This document shows, piece after piece, positions 33,288-47,139 of a stretch of DNA of 64,000 nucleotides. The translations under genes and the position numbers were made by a program. A model generated the notes under the pieces. That model worked only from the letters and a program-made list of their open reading frames with translations, was not told the DNA's origin and searched no databases. How positions within the stretch are numbered: position 1 is the stretch's first letter; each line of letters begins with the position of its first letter. Source of the stretch: Synechococcus sp. UW140 (GTDB lineage Bacteria; Cyanobacteriota; Cyanobacteriia; PCC-6307; Cyanobiaceae); NCBI RefSeq assembly GCF_900474295.1, contig NZ_UCOB01000010.1, forward strand, positions 1 through 64,000, in the 5' to 3' direction.

Positions 33288-34481
33288 ATGTCTGAAAGAT
33301 TCGATATTTTATTTGAGGGGCTTCCAGAAGAGAAAGCGCTGGAATTACTGAGAACCAACCCCGAAGAGCTATCCAATCCAGTCGAGAAATACACAGCAGC
33401 AACAAGGCTGGCTGCCTGTCGTAGCGATCGATCACTAGAAGGTTTGATCGAAGCCATTGAGCTAGATCCAGAAAATCTGTTTAACCGGATCACAAGGCGT
33501 AAGGTTCTTGAAGCGCTAGGAAGACGACGAGATCCAAGAGCTTTGCCAGCACTTTTTACAGCTCTAGGGTTTGACGACGAAGCATCGGTGATCAACGCCG
33601 TGGATTCGATAGCACAAATTGGAGCCCCTCTTAGCAACCATCAAAGTGAGCAGCTCCTTTCTGCACTCAATGGCAGCGACAACCAGAAGCGTTCCGTGAT
33701 TCAAACCCACGCTCGTCTTGGCATCGCCTCCGGAGAACAAGCGATTGCGGCCCTAGAACGGGATGACAACCCGCTCGTTGCCGGCGCAGCTCGGGCTTAT
33801 GCAGCCAAGGTGCATGGCCAATTCGACCAACTCGCCCCCCTGATCCCGCAGCTGACCGATTCGATTGCCGGTCGACGGCGGGCCGCTGTGATCGACCTTG
33901 GCGATGCCGGTGACGTCAGCGTTCTGCCCCATCTCGTGACGTGCCCGGTGTCGATGCCGTTGCGGGCGAAAAGTGCGTTTCAACTCGTCGATCCCCAAAA
34001 GAGTGGAACGGTTCCGATCGCGCACAGCGACCTCATCATTCAACTCCTGCAAGACGACCCTTCAACGCTTTCACTCCAGCACGACTGGATTTGCAGCGAA
34101 GAGATCGCGGAAATCGAAAAAAACCTGCAGCACAGGGATGAAGGTAAACAATACGGGGGAGCATTAAGCGTGATAAAAATGCCGAAGGGGCAACAACTCG
34201 ATACAATTGATCACATCCATTCGCGCTTCTGGAGTGATTACGGAGTCAACTATCTGCTGACGGCAGTTGTTGGCCTTCAGGGCCTACAAGAACGTAGTGA
34301 TCTTGTCCGCACCGCCCTGGCTGAGACGCTGCCGCAGTACGCCAAGTCACGCGTAGCAGCAGCTTGGTCCTGCCTGAGGCTAGGGCTGAAAGACCAGGTA
34401 GAGCCGCTTATGCAGATTCAGCAGACGACAAGCTGGCTGCCTCTCAAATGGAGCTGCGAGCAAGTCCTGAAAGGGTTGTGA
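33288..34481 (+). CDS. HEAT-repeat bilin lyase, MpeY or lyase-isomerase MpeQ type
   Basis: A 397-residue E/F-type lyase with HEAT-like repeats ([35 protein letters not shown]-like units; [20 protein letters not shown]). A conserved middle reads [15 protein letters not shown], and [20 protein letters not shown] follows. This is the CpeY/MpeY family. Directly upstream of mpeBA the resident gene is mpeY (adds phycoerythrobilin to Cys83 of alpha PE-II) or, in blue-light specialists, its paralogue mpeQ (adds phycourobilin). The two cannot be separated here from memory, so no symbol is given; MpeQ is favoured by the rest of the region. Confidence 0.82.
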   Translation: MSERFDILFEGLPEEKALELLRTNPEELSNPVEKYTAATRLAACRSDRSLEGLIEAIELDPENLFNRITRRKVLEALGRRRDPRALPALFTALGFDDEASVINAVDSIAQIGAPLSNHQSEQLLSALNGSDNQKRSVIQTHARLGIASGEQAIAALERDDNPLVAGAARAYAAKVHGQFDQLAPLIPQLTDSIAGRRRAAVIDLGDAGDVSVLPHLVTCPVSMPLRAKSAFQLVDPQKSGTVPIAHSDLIIQLLQDDPSTLSLQHDWICSEEIAEIEKNLQHRDEGKQYGGALSVIKMPKGQQLDTIDHIHSRFWSDYGVNYLLTAVVGLQGLQERSDLVRTALAETLPQYAKSRVAAAWSCLRLGLKDQVEPLMQIQQTTSWLPLKWSCEQVLKGL

Positions 34482-34643
34482 TGAATTCCGCAACCGCAGC
34501 AGACTGCGGTGCCGCTAGAGCCGAGGCAATTTCTGTTCCGTTTTTTTTAATATTCTGACTCTGACTCGGGTTTGCAAACTTGTGTGTCTTCAAATTCGGG
34601 TTCCCGGTTCGGAGACTGAGAGCAGGGTTACTGTCATTCGTGA

Positions 34644-35216
<573 letters not shown>

Positions 35217-35262
35217 ACCAAGTCTGTTTAAACGTCCAACACCCTAACTAGCTTCCTAAATC

Positions 35263-35760
35263 ATGAAGTCCGTCATCACCACCGTTGTCGGCGCAGCCGA
35301 CAGCGCTTCCCGTTTCCCCTCCGCCTCCGACATGGAGTCGGTGCAGGGTTCAATCCAACGCGCTGCTGCTCGTCTCGAAGCTGCTGAAAAGCTTGCTTCT
35401 AACTACGACGGCATCGCTCAGCGCGCTGTTGACGCTGTGTACGCCCAGTACCCCAACGGCGCCACCGGCCGTCAGCCCCGCAAGTGCGCCACCGAAGGCA
35501 AAGAGAAGTGCAAGCGTGACTTCGTTCACTACCTGCGTCTGATCAACTACTGCCTGGTTACCGGCGGCACCGGCCCTCTGGACGAGCTGGCCATCAATGG
35601 TCAGAAGGAAGTCTACAAGGCTCTCAGCATCGACGGTGGCACCTACGTTGCTGGTTTCTCCAACATGCGTAACGACGGTTGCTCACCTCGTGACATGAGC
35701 CCCCAGGCTCTGACCGCTTACAACACCCTGCTGGACTATGTGATCAACTCCCTGGGCTGA
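35263..35760 (+). CDS. mpeA: Phycoerythrin II alpha subunit
   Basis: A 165-residue alpha subunit with three bilin cysteines: Cys75 ([10 protein letters not shown]), Cys83 (KEKCKRDF) and Cys140 ([10 protein letters not shown]). The extra Cys75 is the hallmark of PE-II, because PE-I alpha (CpeA here) carries only two. It is cotranscribed with mpeB (46-bp gap) and ends at a strong terminator. Cys83 is the target of the upstream MpeY/MpeQ-type enzyme. Confidence 0.97.
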   Translation: MKSVITTVVGAADSASRFPSASDMESVQGSIQRAAARLEAAEKLASNYDGIAQRAVDAVYAQYPNGATGRQPRKCATEGKEKCKRDFVHYLRLINYCLVTGGTGPLDELAINGQKEVYKALSIDGGTYVAGFSNMRNDGCSPRDMSPQALTAYNTLLDYVINSLG

Positions 35761-35799
35761 TTCTTCAGCTTAGATGTTTATCACTTCAGCAATGTGACC

Positions 35800-35831
35800 G
35801 GGGTGGGCAATACTGCCCACCCCTTTTTTTT
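35800..35831 (+). terminator. Rho-independent terminator of mpeBA
   Basis: A 10-bp perfect stem (35800-35809 with 35814-35823, GGGGTGGGCA/TGCCCACCCC), a 4-nt loop and eight Ts. One of the strongest terminators in the window, as expected after a highly expressed operon. Confidence 0.95.
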
Positions 35832-35853
35832 ACCGTCGAGGCGCACATTTAGA

Positions 35854-35926
35854 CAACCCAAACGCCTGGTTGGCTAGGTTTTCGCGCAAGGCACACATTG
35901 CCGAATAGAGGCGTCAACCAAACGCC
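35854..35926 (+). promoter_or_regulatory. Repeated CAACC(C)AAACGCC motif upstream of mpeC
   Basis: CAACCCAAACGCC at 35854-35866 recurs as CAACCAAACGCC at 35915-35926, start to start 61 bp apart, about six helical turns, each preceded by a CACATT. Both copies lie between the mpeBA terminator and mpeC, so a duplicated operator for a PE regulator is possible. Only the repetition is seen directly. The rest of the 35832-36124 leader contains no gene. Confidence 0.4.
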
Positions 35927-36124
35927 CGGAATATAACAATTCCAACAAGTGAACAATTAGCCTATTGGCTTTAACACATAGAATATGCGTTGACAGCAAA
36001 AAATCCACAGAAACATTTTTCTGCTTCAACCATTTGTCTATGGCTTAACTCTTGATCTGCAAACACAACAGCATGAGTCAGGAGTGAGTCGGGACAAAAA
36101 GCAAAACTCAACCCAATTCTCATC

Positions 36125-37006
36125 ATGCTCGGCACTGAAACCAGCCTGAAAGCCCTCACGTCAGCCACAAGAACAGGGCCCGCTTCCTTCTCCACAGCGA
36201 GCAAAGCCGGCAAAAACACCGCTCCTCGCACCGTTGCAGGCGCTATTGCTGACTACAAGCGTCAGCATTGTGCCGCGATGGGTATTGGTATTGGGCCAAG
36301 ACTCCACGCCGAGTGCCCCTTCGCAGTCACCTTCGATCAGTACAGCCCAGAGAACAGCGCAGCACTCGAGCGCGTGATTGCGGCTGCTTACCGTCAGGTG
36401 CTGGGTAACCTCCCTCCCACAGAGAACCAGCGCGAAACATCGCTGGAAGTTCGTCTGATGAATGGCGAAATCACTGTGCGTGATTTCGTGAACGGACTGG
36501 CTAAGTCTGACTTCTACAAAGCCAACTTCTTCCATGCTGTGGGCGCTCAGCGCGGAATTGAGCTGAACTTCAAGCATCTGCTTGGCCGTGCTCCACTGAA
36601 TCAGGCTGAAGTTCAAGCCAACATCAAGCTGCAAGCCGAAGAGGGCTTCGATGCATTGGTTGATAGCTTGACTGACTCTGCGGAATACACAGAGGTGTTT
36701 GGCTCAGACATCGTCCCTTACGACCGCAGTCAGGATTCCTACGCAGGTATGTTCACGCGTACCTTCAACCTGATGCGTGAACTGGGTGGCTGGAAGGTTG
36801 CCATCAGTGACAACGCACAGGGTCGCAACAGCCGTACGGTCAACCCCTTGGCCACCGCGGCTCGCGCAAGTGCAAAACCAATGCCGTTCACTTATACCGC
36901 AGTGACGCGCATTCCGGTCAAACTGCCTGAGCAGCAGTACGCCGGCCACCAGACACCGAAGATGACTGATTACGTCGCCTTCCGTCCCTTCGGAGTTCAC
37001 TTCTGA
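36125..37006 (+). CDS. mpeC: Phycoerythrin II gamma subunit/linker MpeC
   Basis: A 293-residue gamma-type linker of PE-II. The motif HCAAMGIGIGPRLHAECPF contains Cys49, the known phycourobilin attachment site of this subunit. A PF00427 domain follows (about residues 85-205: VIAAAYRQVLGNLPPTENQR; GIELNFKHLLGRAPLNQAEV). There is no CpcD cap. Its position right after mpeBA and its length agree with MpeC. A terminator follows, then mpeU. Confidence 0.92.
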   Translation: MLGTETSLKALTSATRTGPASFSTASKAGKNTAPRTVAGAIADYKRQHCAAMGIGIGPRLHAECPFAVTFDQYSPENSAALERVIAAAYRQVLGNLPPTENQRETSLEVRLMNGEITVRDFVNGLAKSDFYKANFFHAVGAQRGIELNFKHLLGRAPLNQAEVQANIKLQAEEGFDALVDSLTDSAEYTEVFGSDIVPYDRSQDSYAGMFTRTFNLMRELGGWKVAISDNAQGRNSRTVNPLATAARASAKPMPFTYTAVTRIPVKLPEQQYAGHQTPKMTDYVAFRPFGVHF

Positions 37007-37038
37007 TCTAACGGAAGTTCAAACTCATTAACACAATT

Positions 37039-37072
37039 AGCCTCCTCACATCTTGGTGCGAGGAGGCTTTTA
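37039..37072 (+). terminator. Rho-independent terminator of mpeC
   Basis: A 9-bp stem (37039-37047 with 37060-37068, AGCCTCCTC/GAGGAGGCT) with a 12-nt loop, followed by TTTATT. Confidence 0.85.
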
Positions 37073-37150
37073 TTATGCTCCAATCAGGTGGATCAACAGC
37101 CAGGATCTAATCGCACTCAGGTAGAGTTTGTATACAAGGCAAAATGAATA

Positions 37151-38047
37151 GTGACGGAACAAACTCCAAACTCTTCGATGCTTGAGGTCGGAGAGCTAAC
37201 CGAAGCTGAGGCCTACCAGCTGGCCGAAGCCTTAAAGCTTCAACTCGCTGATCATCTGCAGCCAAATTCAGACGATGATTCTCTCAGAAGAATGGTAGCT
37301 GGATTAGGAGACCAAAGGGGCTCACTTCGCCTTACGTTTGCTCAAAGCCTAGGGTCCGTGGGCGAGGCCGCGGTGCCAATCCTTTGCCATGCATTGAAAA
37401 ACAATCCGAATGTTGTGATCAGACGGGCATCTGCAAAAACCCTCAATATCATCGGCAGTGAGTTAGCCCTACCGAACCTGATCGAAGCGTTCGAGACGGA
37501 TGATGATCCAGTCGTTCAAGGTTCCTCGGCTGGAGCGATGGCCACCATCGGCATCCCCGCAATCGAATCAATATTCAAAATACTTTCAGATAAAAAATGC
37601 ACCGCGTTTCAAGTTGGCCTGATCAATCTCGCCCTCAGTTTTATTGGGGCTAAAGCCCCAGATGCATTTAACACAGCGGCAAAATCAGGAAATCCAGAAA
37701 TAAGAATAGCTGCACTTACTGCGTTATCGGAACAGGTTCAGTCTGGCTCAAGCCGATCAGCACGAAATCTTTTACTCGAGGCTTTGGAAGATGAAGAAGA
37801 AGAAGTGAGAGCGGAAGCAGCAACAATCACCGGCAAAACGTTAGACCCAGAGGATGCGGAAGACCAACTGATTATTCTGCTTCAAGACACATCACCACAG
37901 GTACGCAAGAATACTGCCCTTGCACTGATGAAAATGGAAGCATGTCATTCAATTGAACCCCTGATGACAGCAATCAAGAGCGAACCTGACAATCAAGTCA
38001 AGGCTGTCATGGAAGTGGCCCACAACCAACTGAAAAGAATTTCATGA
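37151..38047 (+). CDS. mpeU: HEAT-repeat bilin lyase-isomerase, MpeU type
   Basis: A 298-residue E/F-type protein with HEAT-like repeats: RRMVAGLGDQRGSLRLTFAQ, AVPILCHALKNNPNVVIRRA and VRAEAATITGKTLDPEDAED. MpeU is required for high phycourobilin content in marine Synechococcus. The assignment to MpeU rather than MpeV rests on position next to mpeC and is moderately secure; the two are clear paralogues (compare 41088-41981). It starts with GTG and is A+T-rich. It converges with cpeZ with a 5-bp gap. Confidence 0.7.
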   Translation: MTEQTPNSSMLEVGELTEAEAYQLAEALKLQLADHLQPNSDDDSLRRMVAGLGDQRGSLRLTFAQSLGSVGEAAVPILCHALKNNPNVVIRRASAKTLNIIGSELALPNLIEAFETDDDPVVQGSSAGAMATIGIPAIESIFKILSDKKCTAFQVGLINLALSFIGAKAPDAFNTAAKSGNPEIRIAALTALSEQVQSGSSRSARNLLLEALEDEEEEVRAEAATITGKTLDPEDAEDQLIILLQDTSPQVRKNTALALMKMEACHSIEPLMTAIKSEPDNQVKAVMEVAHNQLKRIS

Positions 38048-38052
38048 AAGCA

Positions 38053-38682
38053 TCAGCCAAGATTGAGACTTTCTCGACGTTCTAAACTTGCTTGAGCCAT
38101 TTCTCGCACCAAGCTGTCTTTACTCATATCAGAGGCCAGTTTCTCTAAGCAATCATTCACCAAAGGTGCATCAAGTTCTGCCAATGCCATCAAAGCACCC
38201 TGAACATGAGCAATATTATCCCTTTCGCATGCCTTGATCAGAAGAGGAATGACACGCTCTTTTTCAGAGTCCTGCTTGGAAAGATGACCGAGGGTCATCA
38301 ATGCTGACTGTGCAACAACTGGGTTCGCTTCATCAAGCGCTTTTTCCAATACATCCATCGTCTGAGCCGGAAAGGCTTGCGTCGGGAAATTCACTGAAAC
38401 TTGAACAAGAGCTTTAATGCAGCAAGCCTTGACTGTTCCATTATCCGACGTTTCAAACAGCTCTAACAATTGCGGAACACTTTGGTGACCCAGAATCCCA
38501 AGCCCCTTGACAGCCGTTCTGTAGACGGCTGGATCCGGATCATGGAGCAAAGAGATCAGCTGAGGCAATGCCTGATCAGCAAAATGCTGGGCCATGAGGC
38601 TACAAGCATTGTCACGGATATTCGGATTCGGATGAGCAAGATCAGCAAGGAGCTGGTCAAATGATTGAGAAGGAGAATCCAT
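38053..38682 (-). CDS. cpeZ: CpeZ, partner/chaperone of the CpeY lyase
   Basis: A 209-residue HEAT-repeat protein (LADLAHPNPNIRDNACSLMA; LISLLHDPDPAVYRTAVKGL; MTLGHLSKQDSEKERVIPLL). CpeZ helps CpeY and related lyases act on phycoerythrin and appears to act like a chaperone for PE subunits. It lies 86 bp downstream of cpeY on the minus strand, the usual pair. Confidence 0.88.
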   Translation of the reverse strand: MDSPSQSFDQLLADLAHPNPNIRDNACSLMAQHFADQALPQLISLLHDPDPAVYRTAVKGLGILGHQSVPQLLELFETSDNGTVKACCIKALVQVSVNFPTQAFPAQTMDVLEKALDEANPVVAQSALMTLGHLSKQDSEKERVIPLLIKACERDNIAHVQGALMALAELDAPLVNDCLEKLASDMSKDSLVREMAQASLERRESLNLG

Positions 38683-38768
38683 ATGAACAGTTTGCTTAAT
38701 TCTTCTCTAATTTTAGCATTTAACCGATTTAGCCTTGGCGATGATACTAGACAATTTTATTTCTCAAT

Positions 38769-40094
38769 TCAGCCTATAGAAGAGAGAGCCGAAGCAGCTC
38801 GAGCCTGAACGAAAGCGTCGGCATCTTGTTGACAATTGACAAGTAAATCCCTGATTTGATCACCGCCTTCGATGGATAAGCTCTCCATGCACATGATGGT
38901 GACGTAGCGACACTCCCAGGATGCAGGGATCGAACCACGAAGCAGCTGCGAACCGAGTTCAAAAAACAAATCAGGCCTCAGACTATGAAGTGCTTGAATT
39001 GCAGCTGCACGGCTTTTTTGGAACTGAGGCCTCCGATTGATCGCGGCTTCATTCAACAAGTCAACGATCCACTCAAGAGCGGAGGAGCTCCAGTCATCTC
39101 TTGAGCCAAAAACATGCATGAAAAAATAGTGGGCCCCATAATCATTATGGGCTTCTTCCTCCCACGACTGTTGCAAAATTGGAATCAGCACTTCAGCAGA
39201 ATACTCTGGCAAATTCTGCATCGCCAGATAACAACGACTAAAGTCAGTACTATATAGCTGGCGAACCAGAAACTCAGGAGCCGGAGCCTCATCATATTGA
39301 TGAATCACATTAATCTGGGCCGGATCGTCCCTAAAGACGACATCTATTAAATCCAGGCCAACATCTGCTGAAAGAAGAACCTTTGCCGTTGCGAGAATTT
39401 CACGGCAAGCTCGTATTCGAAAAGCCGGAGAAACAGGTGCAGTGGCAATGGAAGGGAGAAGTTCAATTGCACCCCCGTCGACAAGATCCTGAACGGCACA
39501 TTGCCGATCCATTTGATTGGGAAGCGTCAAATACCCCTTAATTTGTAACAAGCTAGCCCTATCTTGCGTACACTTGGCAACCGCAGCAATTGCAGCACCA
39601 CGAACACCAGGGCGATCAGAGGTTTGAAGCGAGCGAATCGAGTCAAAACTCTGATCGATCGCAAGCGTAGCGAGAGCCTTAATCAAAACCCTCTGATTTT
39701 GAGAAGCGTCCTTTAGCAAGTCAATCATCTGCTGGATCAAATCATGACGATTACAGCTCAATTTTTCGAGAGCCCAAACAGAATTTTCAACGAGGTAAAT
39801 ATCATCAGACCAGAGACATTGGCCAATTAGTGGGACTGAAGACTTAGAACCAAGTCGCGCTAGAACCTCAACGGCTTTTCTTTTTGCTATCTTGATCGCC
39901 TGATCATCTACTGCACAGACAAGAAGTGATTGAAGTGCATCCTCAGTTTCTGCGCAGGGGCAATTGATCAGGTGGGCTGCAGCCATATAAAAGTCACTTT
40001 TGGATTCCAACTCATCAATGGACAATGAAAGGATGTGGCGTGCATGATTACATGTAAGCCCAGGGTGGATATTATCAAAACGGCCCAAGGTCAC
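38769..40094 (-). CDS. cpeY: CpeY phycoerythrobilin lyase
   Basis: A 441-residue HEAT-repeat lyase that attaches phycoerythrobilin to the Cys82-equivalent of alpha PE-I. Repeats such as KRKAVEVLARLGSKSSVPLI and VRGAAIAAVAKCTQDRASLL are visible. The late HNDYGAHYFFMHVFGSRDD segment corresponds to the [12 protein letters not shown] segment of the MpeY/MpeQ homologue at 33288, showing common descent. It is upstream of cpeZ and on the same strand as cpeBA, though separated from it by several genes. Confidence 0.88.
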   Translation of the reverse strand: MTLGRFDNIHPGLTCNHARHILSLSIDELESKSDFYMAAAHLINCPCAETEDALQSLLVCAVDDQAIKIAKRKAVEVLARLGSKSSVPLIGQCLWSDDIYLVENSVWALEKLSCNRHDLIQQMIDLLKDASQNQRVLIKALATLAIDQSFDSIRSLQTSDRPGVRGAAIAAVAKCTQDRASLLQIKGYLTLPNQMDRQCAVQDLVDGGAIELLPSIATAPVSPAFRIRACREILATAKVLLSADVGLDLIDVVFRDDPAQINVIHQYDEAPAPEFLVRQLYSTDFSRCYLAMQNLPEYSAEVLIPILQQSWEEEAHNDYGAHYFFMHVFGSRDDWSSSALEWIVDLLNEAAINRRPQFQKSRAAAIQALHSLRPDLFFELGSQLLRGSIPASWECRYVTIMCMESLSIEGGDQIRDLLVNCQQDADAFVQARAASALSSIG

Positions 40095-40238
40095 ATCAAG
40101 ATGAACTGATTCCCCTGAATCTTAAGGCACTCGAGCGAGGCAAGCCTTAACCAAACTCAACCCAATTAATAAAAGTAAAGCTTTGGCATTCGAGCCAAAA
40201 CGAGCATACAATTTACTTATCCAATAGACTATAAAAAA

Positions 40239-40553
40239 ATGGGGCCATTTTCAAGCGCGCATTTTAAGGTGCAAGTCAATGCGCTAAATCGCTCAAGGCC
40301 AGGCATATCAACTCACTTCAGCCTGCCGTTTAACTCTCTTTGCCATGGCATGCAAGTCATGCATAGGAGCGGTTATGTGATTACCGATATGAGGCCAATA
40401 TCAACGCCTGAAAATCCTGGCTCGGCAGACCAAAACAATGACGGAACGGCTGCAAAGATTGGAAAGGCGCTGATCAGCAAATTATCATCGCAAGATAAAG
40501 ATGGAGGCAACAAAGAGAAGTCATCCCAGCGGCGGCGTCAACGCAAAAAATGA
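40239..40553 (+). CDS. Hypothetical protein with basic C-terminus
   Basis: A 104-residue frame with ATG at 40239; an internal ATG at 40350 would give a 67-residue protein (MQVMHRSGYVITDMRPISTP). The end is highly basic (KEKSSQRRRQRKK), and the middle is Asn/Asp/Gly-rich and probably disordered. No family is recognised. It lies convergent with the next unknown gene, between cpeY and mpeV. Confidence 0.5.
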   Translation: MGPFSSAHFKVQVNALNRSRPGISTHFSLPFNSLCHGMQVMHRSGYVITDMRPISTPENPGSADQNNDGTAAKIGKALISKLSSQDKDGGNKEKSSQRRRQRKK

Positions 40554-40575
40554 ATGGTCGAGTCTGATCTCATTC

Positions 40576-41001
40576 TTAAGCCCTTAACTCAAAAATACCG
40601 TCTGAAGGTCGAGCTGACTTAAGGGCATCCCAGTTAATGCTCGCAAGAAATGTGTCGGGGTCGGCACATTCAACAAAATCGACCCCCCAACTTCCCATCT
40701 GAAGTGGTGCTTCAGGTAGGGCAGCGCTATCTTTTCGGCCTCCTAAGGCCAAACAAGAGTGATCCACTGAATGCCCCTGATGAATCCGGAAAGCCTTCCA
40801 CGCTCTTACGAGTTCATTGGCCATATCATTCACAGATAAATCAGATTCAAGTTTCACCAACCAATGTGGGTGATTCAAAGCATCGGAACATGAGAAGGCA
40901 GTCGAATGATGCATCAAACCCTCAGCCAACTGCTCTGCAGAAAAATCTGGTGTCTGCGGCGAGTTCAATTGGAGGTTATGGGAAACAACGAAAACTGTCA
41001 T
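40576..41001 (-). CDS. Hypothetical protein beside mpeV
   Basis: A 141-residue soluble protein (MTVFVVSHNLQLNSPQTPDF and onward) with an alpha/beta-like pattern and no recognisable motif. It is divergent from mpeV, whose start lies 86 bp away, so the two may share a control region. Position in the rod region is the only hint of function. Confidence 0.62.
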   Translation of the reverse strand: MTVFVVSHNLQLNSPQTPDFSAEQLAEGLMHHSTAFSCSDALNHPHWLVKLESDLSVNDMANELVRAWKAFRIHQGHSVDHSCLALGGRKDSAALPEAPLQMGSWGVDFVECADPDTFLASINWDALKSARPSDGIFELRA

Positions 41002-41087
41002 GGTCGGGGTCTATGGTTGGTGATAACTTGAACGAGGCAATCGGAAGGCTATGAAGCCAGCAGCCATTTCTCATCAAAGGGGATCTA

Positions 41088-41981
41088 ATGGAAATTCCTG
41101 AGAAGAGCTCTGCTGAAATCCAACTCAGCGAAGAAGAAGCTCTTGATCTGGCTACGCATCTCAAAGAGAAACTTAGAGCAGGATTACCGATCGAGTCTGA
41201 TCCAGAATCGATCGCAACAATGATAGCTGGGCTTGGCGATCCCCGAGGCCTACTACGCCGGAGTTTTTCGGACAGCCTTGGATCTGTTGGTCAAGCTGCC
41301 GTACCTGCTTTATGCCAAGCCATGCGGCATAGCTCTCAAGTCACAGTCAGACGAGCAGCTGCCAAAACACTGACGCTGATTAGGGACCCGGCAAGTCTTC
41401 CCGATCTACTCTCAACCTTTCTTTCCGATACTGACTCAGTTGTTCAAGGATCAACCATGGGTGCCATGGCATCGATGGGAGAAGAATCTATCGACGCAAT
41501 CCTGAGCATTATTGCGGCTCCCGACAGTACGGAAATGCAAATTGGGCTAGCAAATTGGGCTCTAACTCTGATCGGAGACAGGGCTCCACAAGTACTGCGT
41601 CAAGCCGCCACATCAGAAAATGCCAATGTAAGGAAAGCATCCATTTCTGCATTAGGAAGCCAAATCCAAGCTCTCGAGACAGAGGAGGATAAAGAACTTT
41701 TGCTCAATGCACTATCTGATCCTTTTGCAGAGATCCGTGCAGAAGCAGTCACACTCTTGGGTAAATTTGACGATGCAAAAATCGCGACCCCGCTGCTGAT
41801 CCCCAAGCTTTCCGATTCCGATTCCTGGGTACGAAAGAATAGTGCACTTTCGCTAATGAAGCTACGCGAGATTTCTTCAATCGATGCTCTTCAAAGCAGG
41901 GCGACCGAGGAAAACGATGAGAACGTTTTAAGTGTTTTAAAACTTGCTATTAATCAGCTGCTAAGAGCCAGCGAAAACTAG
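41088..41981 (+). CDS. mpeV: HEAT-repeat bilin lyase-isomerase, MpeV/CpeF type
   Basis: A 297-residue E/F-type protein paralogous to the mpeU product: [38 protein letters not shown] and [17 protein letters not shown] mirror the MpeU segments. MpeV-type enzymes attach doubly linked bilin at Cys50/Cys61 of beta PE and, in marine strains, isomerise it to phycourobilin. The MpeV label is chosen from its location beside cpeBA and is moderately secure. It converges on cpeA, with a shared hairpin between them. Confidence 0.7.
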   Translation: MEIPEKSSAEIQLSEEEALDLATHLKEKLRAGLPIESDPESIATMIAGLGDPRGLLRRSFSDSLGSVGQAAVPALCQAMRHSSQVTVRRAAAKTLTLIRDPASLPDLLSTFLSDTDSVVQGSTMGAMASMGEESIDAILSIIAAPDSTEMQIGLANWALTLIGDRAPQVLRQAATSENANVRKASISALGSQIQALETEEDKELLLNALSDPFAEIRAEAVTLLGKFDDAKIATPLLIPKLSDSDSWVRKNSALSLMKLREISSIDALQSRATEENDENVLSVLKLAINQLLRASEN

Positions 41982-41989
41982 CAGTTTTT

Positions 41990-42021
41990 AAAATCAAAAA
42001 AAGGGGGCATTTGCCCCCTTG
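41990..42021 (-). terminator. Terminator of cpeBA, shared between convergent genes
   Basis: A G/C-rich stem (42002-42010 with 42013-42021, AAGGGGGCA/TGCCCCCTT, in practice with a 4-nt loop). Read on the minus strand the hairpin is followed by seven Ts, so it ends cpeBA. It lies just after the mpeV stop. Confidence 0.9.
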
Positions 42022-42043
42022 TATTAGATCGCTGAGGGATAAC

Positions 42044-42550
<507 letters not shown>

Positions 42551-42591
42551 TTAAAGGGGAGAATTGCTGAAAATTAAATTGATAACGCTGA

Positions 42592-43509
<918 letters not shown>

Positions 43510-43739
43510 ATGACGGACCAAATTGATCAGGCCCCAACAGTTGAAGAGCTACAAGAATCCATTGAGGAACTCTCCGCTTACCGTGAGCGGCTCTACAACG
43601 ATGTCGTCGGACTTGGCAAGAAGCTCCGACTCTCTCAGAAGAAAATTGAAGCGACCATAAAAGACCACCCTGAACTATCCCGGATAGACGAGATCCTTAG
43701 CCAGCTCAAGCAACAACGGGACTTCCAAGCGAACAACCC

Positions 43740-43743
<4 letters not shown>
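43510..43743 (+). CDS. Small coiled-coil protein at the head of the pebAB operon
   Basis: A 77-residue protein (MTDQIDQAPTVEELQESIEE) with heptad-like helices (ELSAYRERLYNDVVGLGKKL) suggestive of a coiled coil. A longer frame back to 43453 is possible. Its stop overlaps the next gene start by 4 bp, so it is translated together with the CpcS-family lyase. The function is unknown. Confidence 0.7.
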
Positions 43744-45836
<2,093 letters not shown>

Positions 45837-46015
45837 GGGGTCTCTTTCCTGCATGTGCGAGATCCCTGTGAGCAAAAGGCGATTAAGCATTATGAACAGC
45901 TTTCGGGAGCCTCCGCTCCACTTCGCGAGAATCTTGAACGACTCAGACGGGACTTTTGTCGATGTCCCTCCTGTGTCTGTGACACACACTTAGACGCTGC
46001 CAAGAGGAGTTCCAA

Positions 46016-46534
46016 ATGTTCGACGCCTTCACCAAGGTGGTCGCCCAGGCCGACGCCAGGGGCCAGTTCATCACCGCCAGCGAAATCGATGCGCTGGCAG
46101 CCATGGTTTCCGACAGCAACAAGCGTCTGGATGCCGTCAACCGTATCTCCAGCAACGCCTCCAGCATCGTTGCAAACGCTGCCCGCGGCCTGTTCGCCCA
46201 GCAGCCTGCCCTGATCGCCCCCGGTGGCAACGCTTACACCTCCCGCCGCATGGCCGCTTGCCTGCGCGACATGGAGATCATCCTGCGCTATGTCACCTAC
46301 TCGATCTTCACCGGCGATGCTTCCGTGATGGAAGACCGCTGCCTGAACGGTCTGCGTGAGACCTATCTCGCCCTGGGAACTCCCGGTGCTTCCGTGGCAG
46401 CCGGCGTGAACCTGATGAAGGACGCAGCATTGTCCACCGTTAACGACAAGTCTGGGATCTCCTCAGGTGACTGCGCCTCCCTGAGTAGTGAAATCGGCAC
46501 CTACTTCGATCGCGCTGCAGCCTCCGTCGCCTGA
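46016..46534 (+). CDS. rpcB: R-phycocyanin beta subunit
   Basis: A 172-residue phycocyanin beta subunit with Cys82 (AACLRDMEI) and Cys153 (SSGDCASL). The start [20 protein letters not shown] and the [17 protein letters not shown] helix are typical phycocyanin. The R-type (rpc) naming follows from the downstream rpcG lyase-isomerase. It heads rpcB-rpcA-rpcT-rpcG and is G+C-rich with strong codon bias. Confidence 0.95.
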   Translation: MFDAFTKVVAQADARGQFITASEIDALAAMVSDSNKRLDAVNRISSNASSIVANAARGLFAQQPALIAPGGNAYTSRRMAACLRDMEIILRYVTYSIFTGDASVMEDRCLNGLRETYLALGTPGASVAAGVNLMKDAALSTVNDKSGISSGDCASLSSEIGTYFDRAAASVA

Positions 46535-46576
46535 TCAAGGCGTCGCACTCAACGTTATTAATTCCTCTCTATAGCA

Positions 46577-47065
46577 ATGAAAACTCCCCTCACCGAAGCT
46601 GTTGCAGCAGCAGACTCCCAAGGTCGGTTCCTCAGCAACACTGAAGTTCAGGCGGCATCCGGTCGTTTCAACCGCGCCACGGCAAGCCTTGAGGCAGCCA
46701 AAGCCCTCACCACCCAGGCTGATGCTCTGGTGAACAGTGCAGCTCAGGCTGTCTACACCAAGTTTCCCTTCACCACCCAGATGGAAGGCGCCAACTACGC
46801 CTCGACCTCTGAAGGTAAAGCCAAGTGCTCCCGTGACGTCGGCTACTACCTGCGCATGATCACCTATTGCCTGGTCGCTGGTGGTACTGGCCCCATGGAT
46901 GATTATCTGATCGCCGGACTGGCTGAGATCAACCGCACCTTTGAGCTTTCTCCTACTTGGTATGTTGAAGCTCTGAAGCACATCAAAGCCAACCACGGCC
47001 TTTCCGGCAGTGCTGCCACCGAAGCCAACAGCTACATCGACTACGCCATCAATGCCCTGATCTGA
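46577..47065 (+). CDS. rpcA: R-phycocyanin alpha subunit
   Basis: A 162-residue phycocyanin alpha subunit with a single bilin cysteine, Cys84, in [40 protein letters not shown] is the standard start. Cys84 is the site to which an RpcG-type enzyme attaches phycourobilin. It lies 42 bp after rpcB and a terminator follows 27 bp later. Confidence 0.95.
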   Translation: MKTPLTEAVAAADSQGRFLSNTEVQAASGRFNRATASLEAAKALTTQADALVNSAAQAVYTKFPFTTQMEGANYASTSEGKAKCSRDVGYYLRMITYCLVAGGTGPMDDYLIAGLAEINRTFELSPTWYVEALKHIKANHGLSGSAATEANSYIDYAINALI

Positions 47066-47092
47066 TTAAGCAGATCTGAGCAAGTAGCTTAC

Positions 47093-47121
47093 AAAGCCTC
47101 CCTACTTAGGGAGGCTTTTTT
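47093..47121 (+). terminator. Terminator between rpcA and rpcT
   Basis: An 11-bp perfect stem (47093-47103 with 47108-47118, AAAGCCTCCCT/AGGGAGGCTTT), a 4-nt loop and a following T run. It lies only 19 bp before the rpcT start, so rpcT-rpcG are either read through at low level or have their own start within this hairpin region. Confidence 0.92.
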
Positions 47122-47139
47122 CATTCTGCATGGCTTTGG

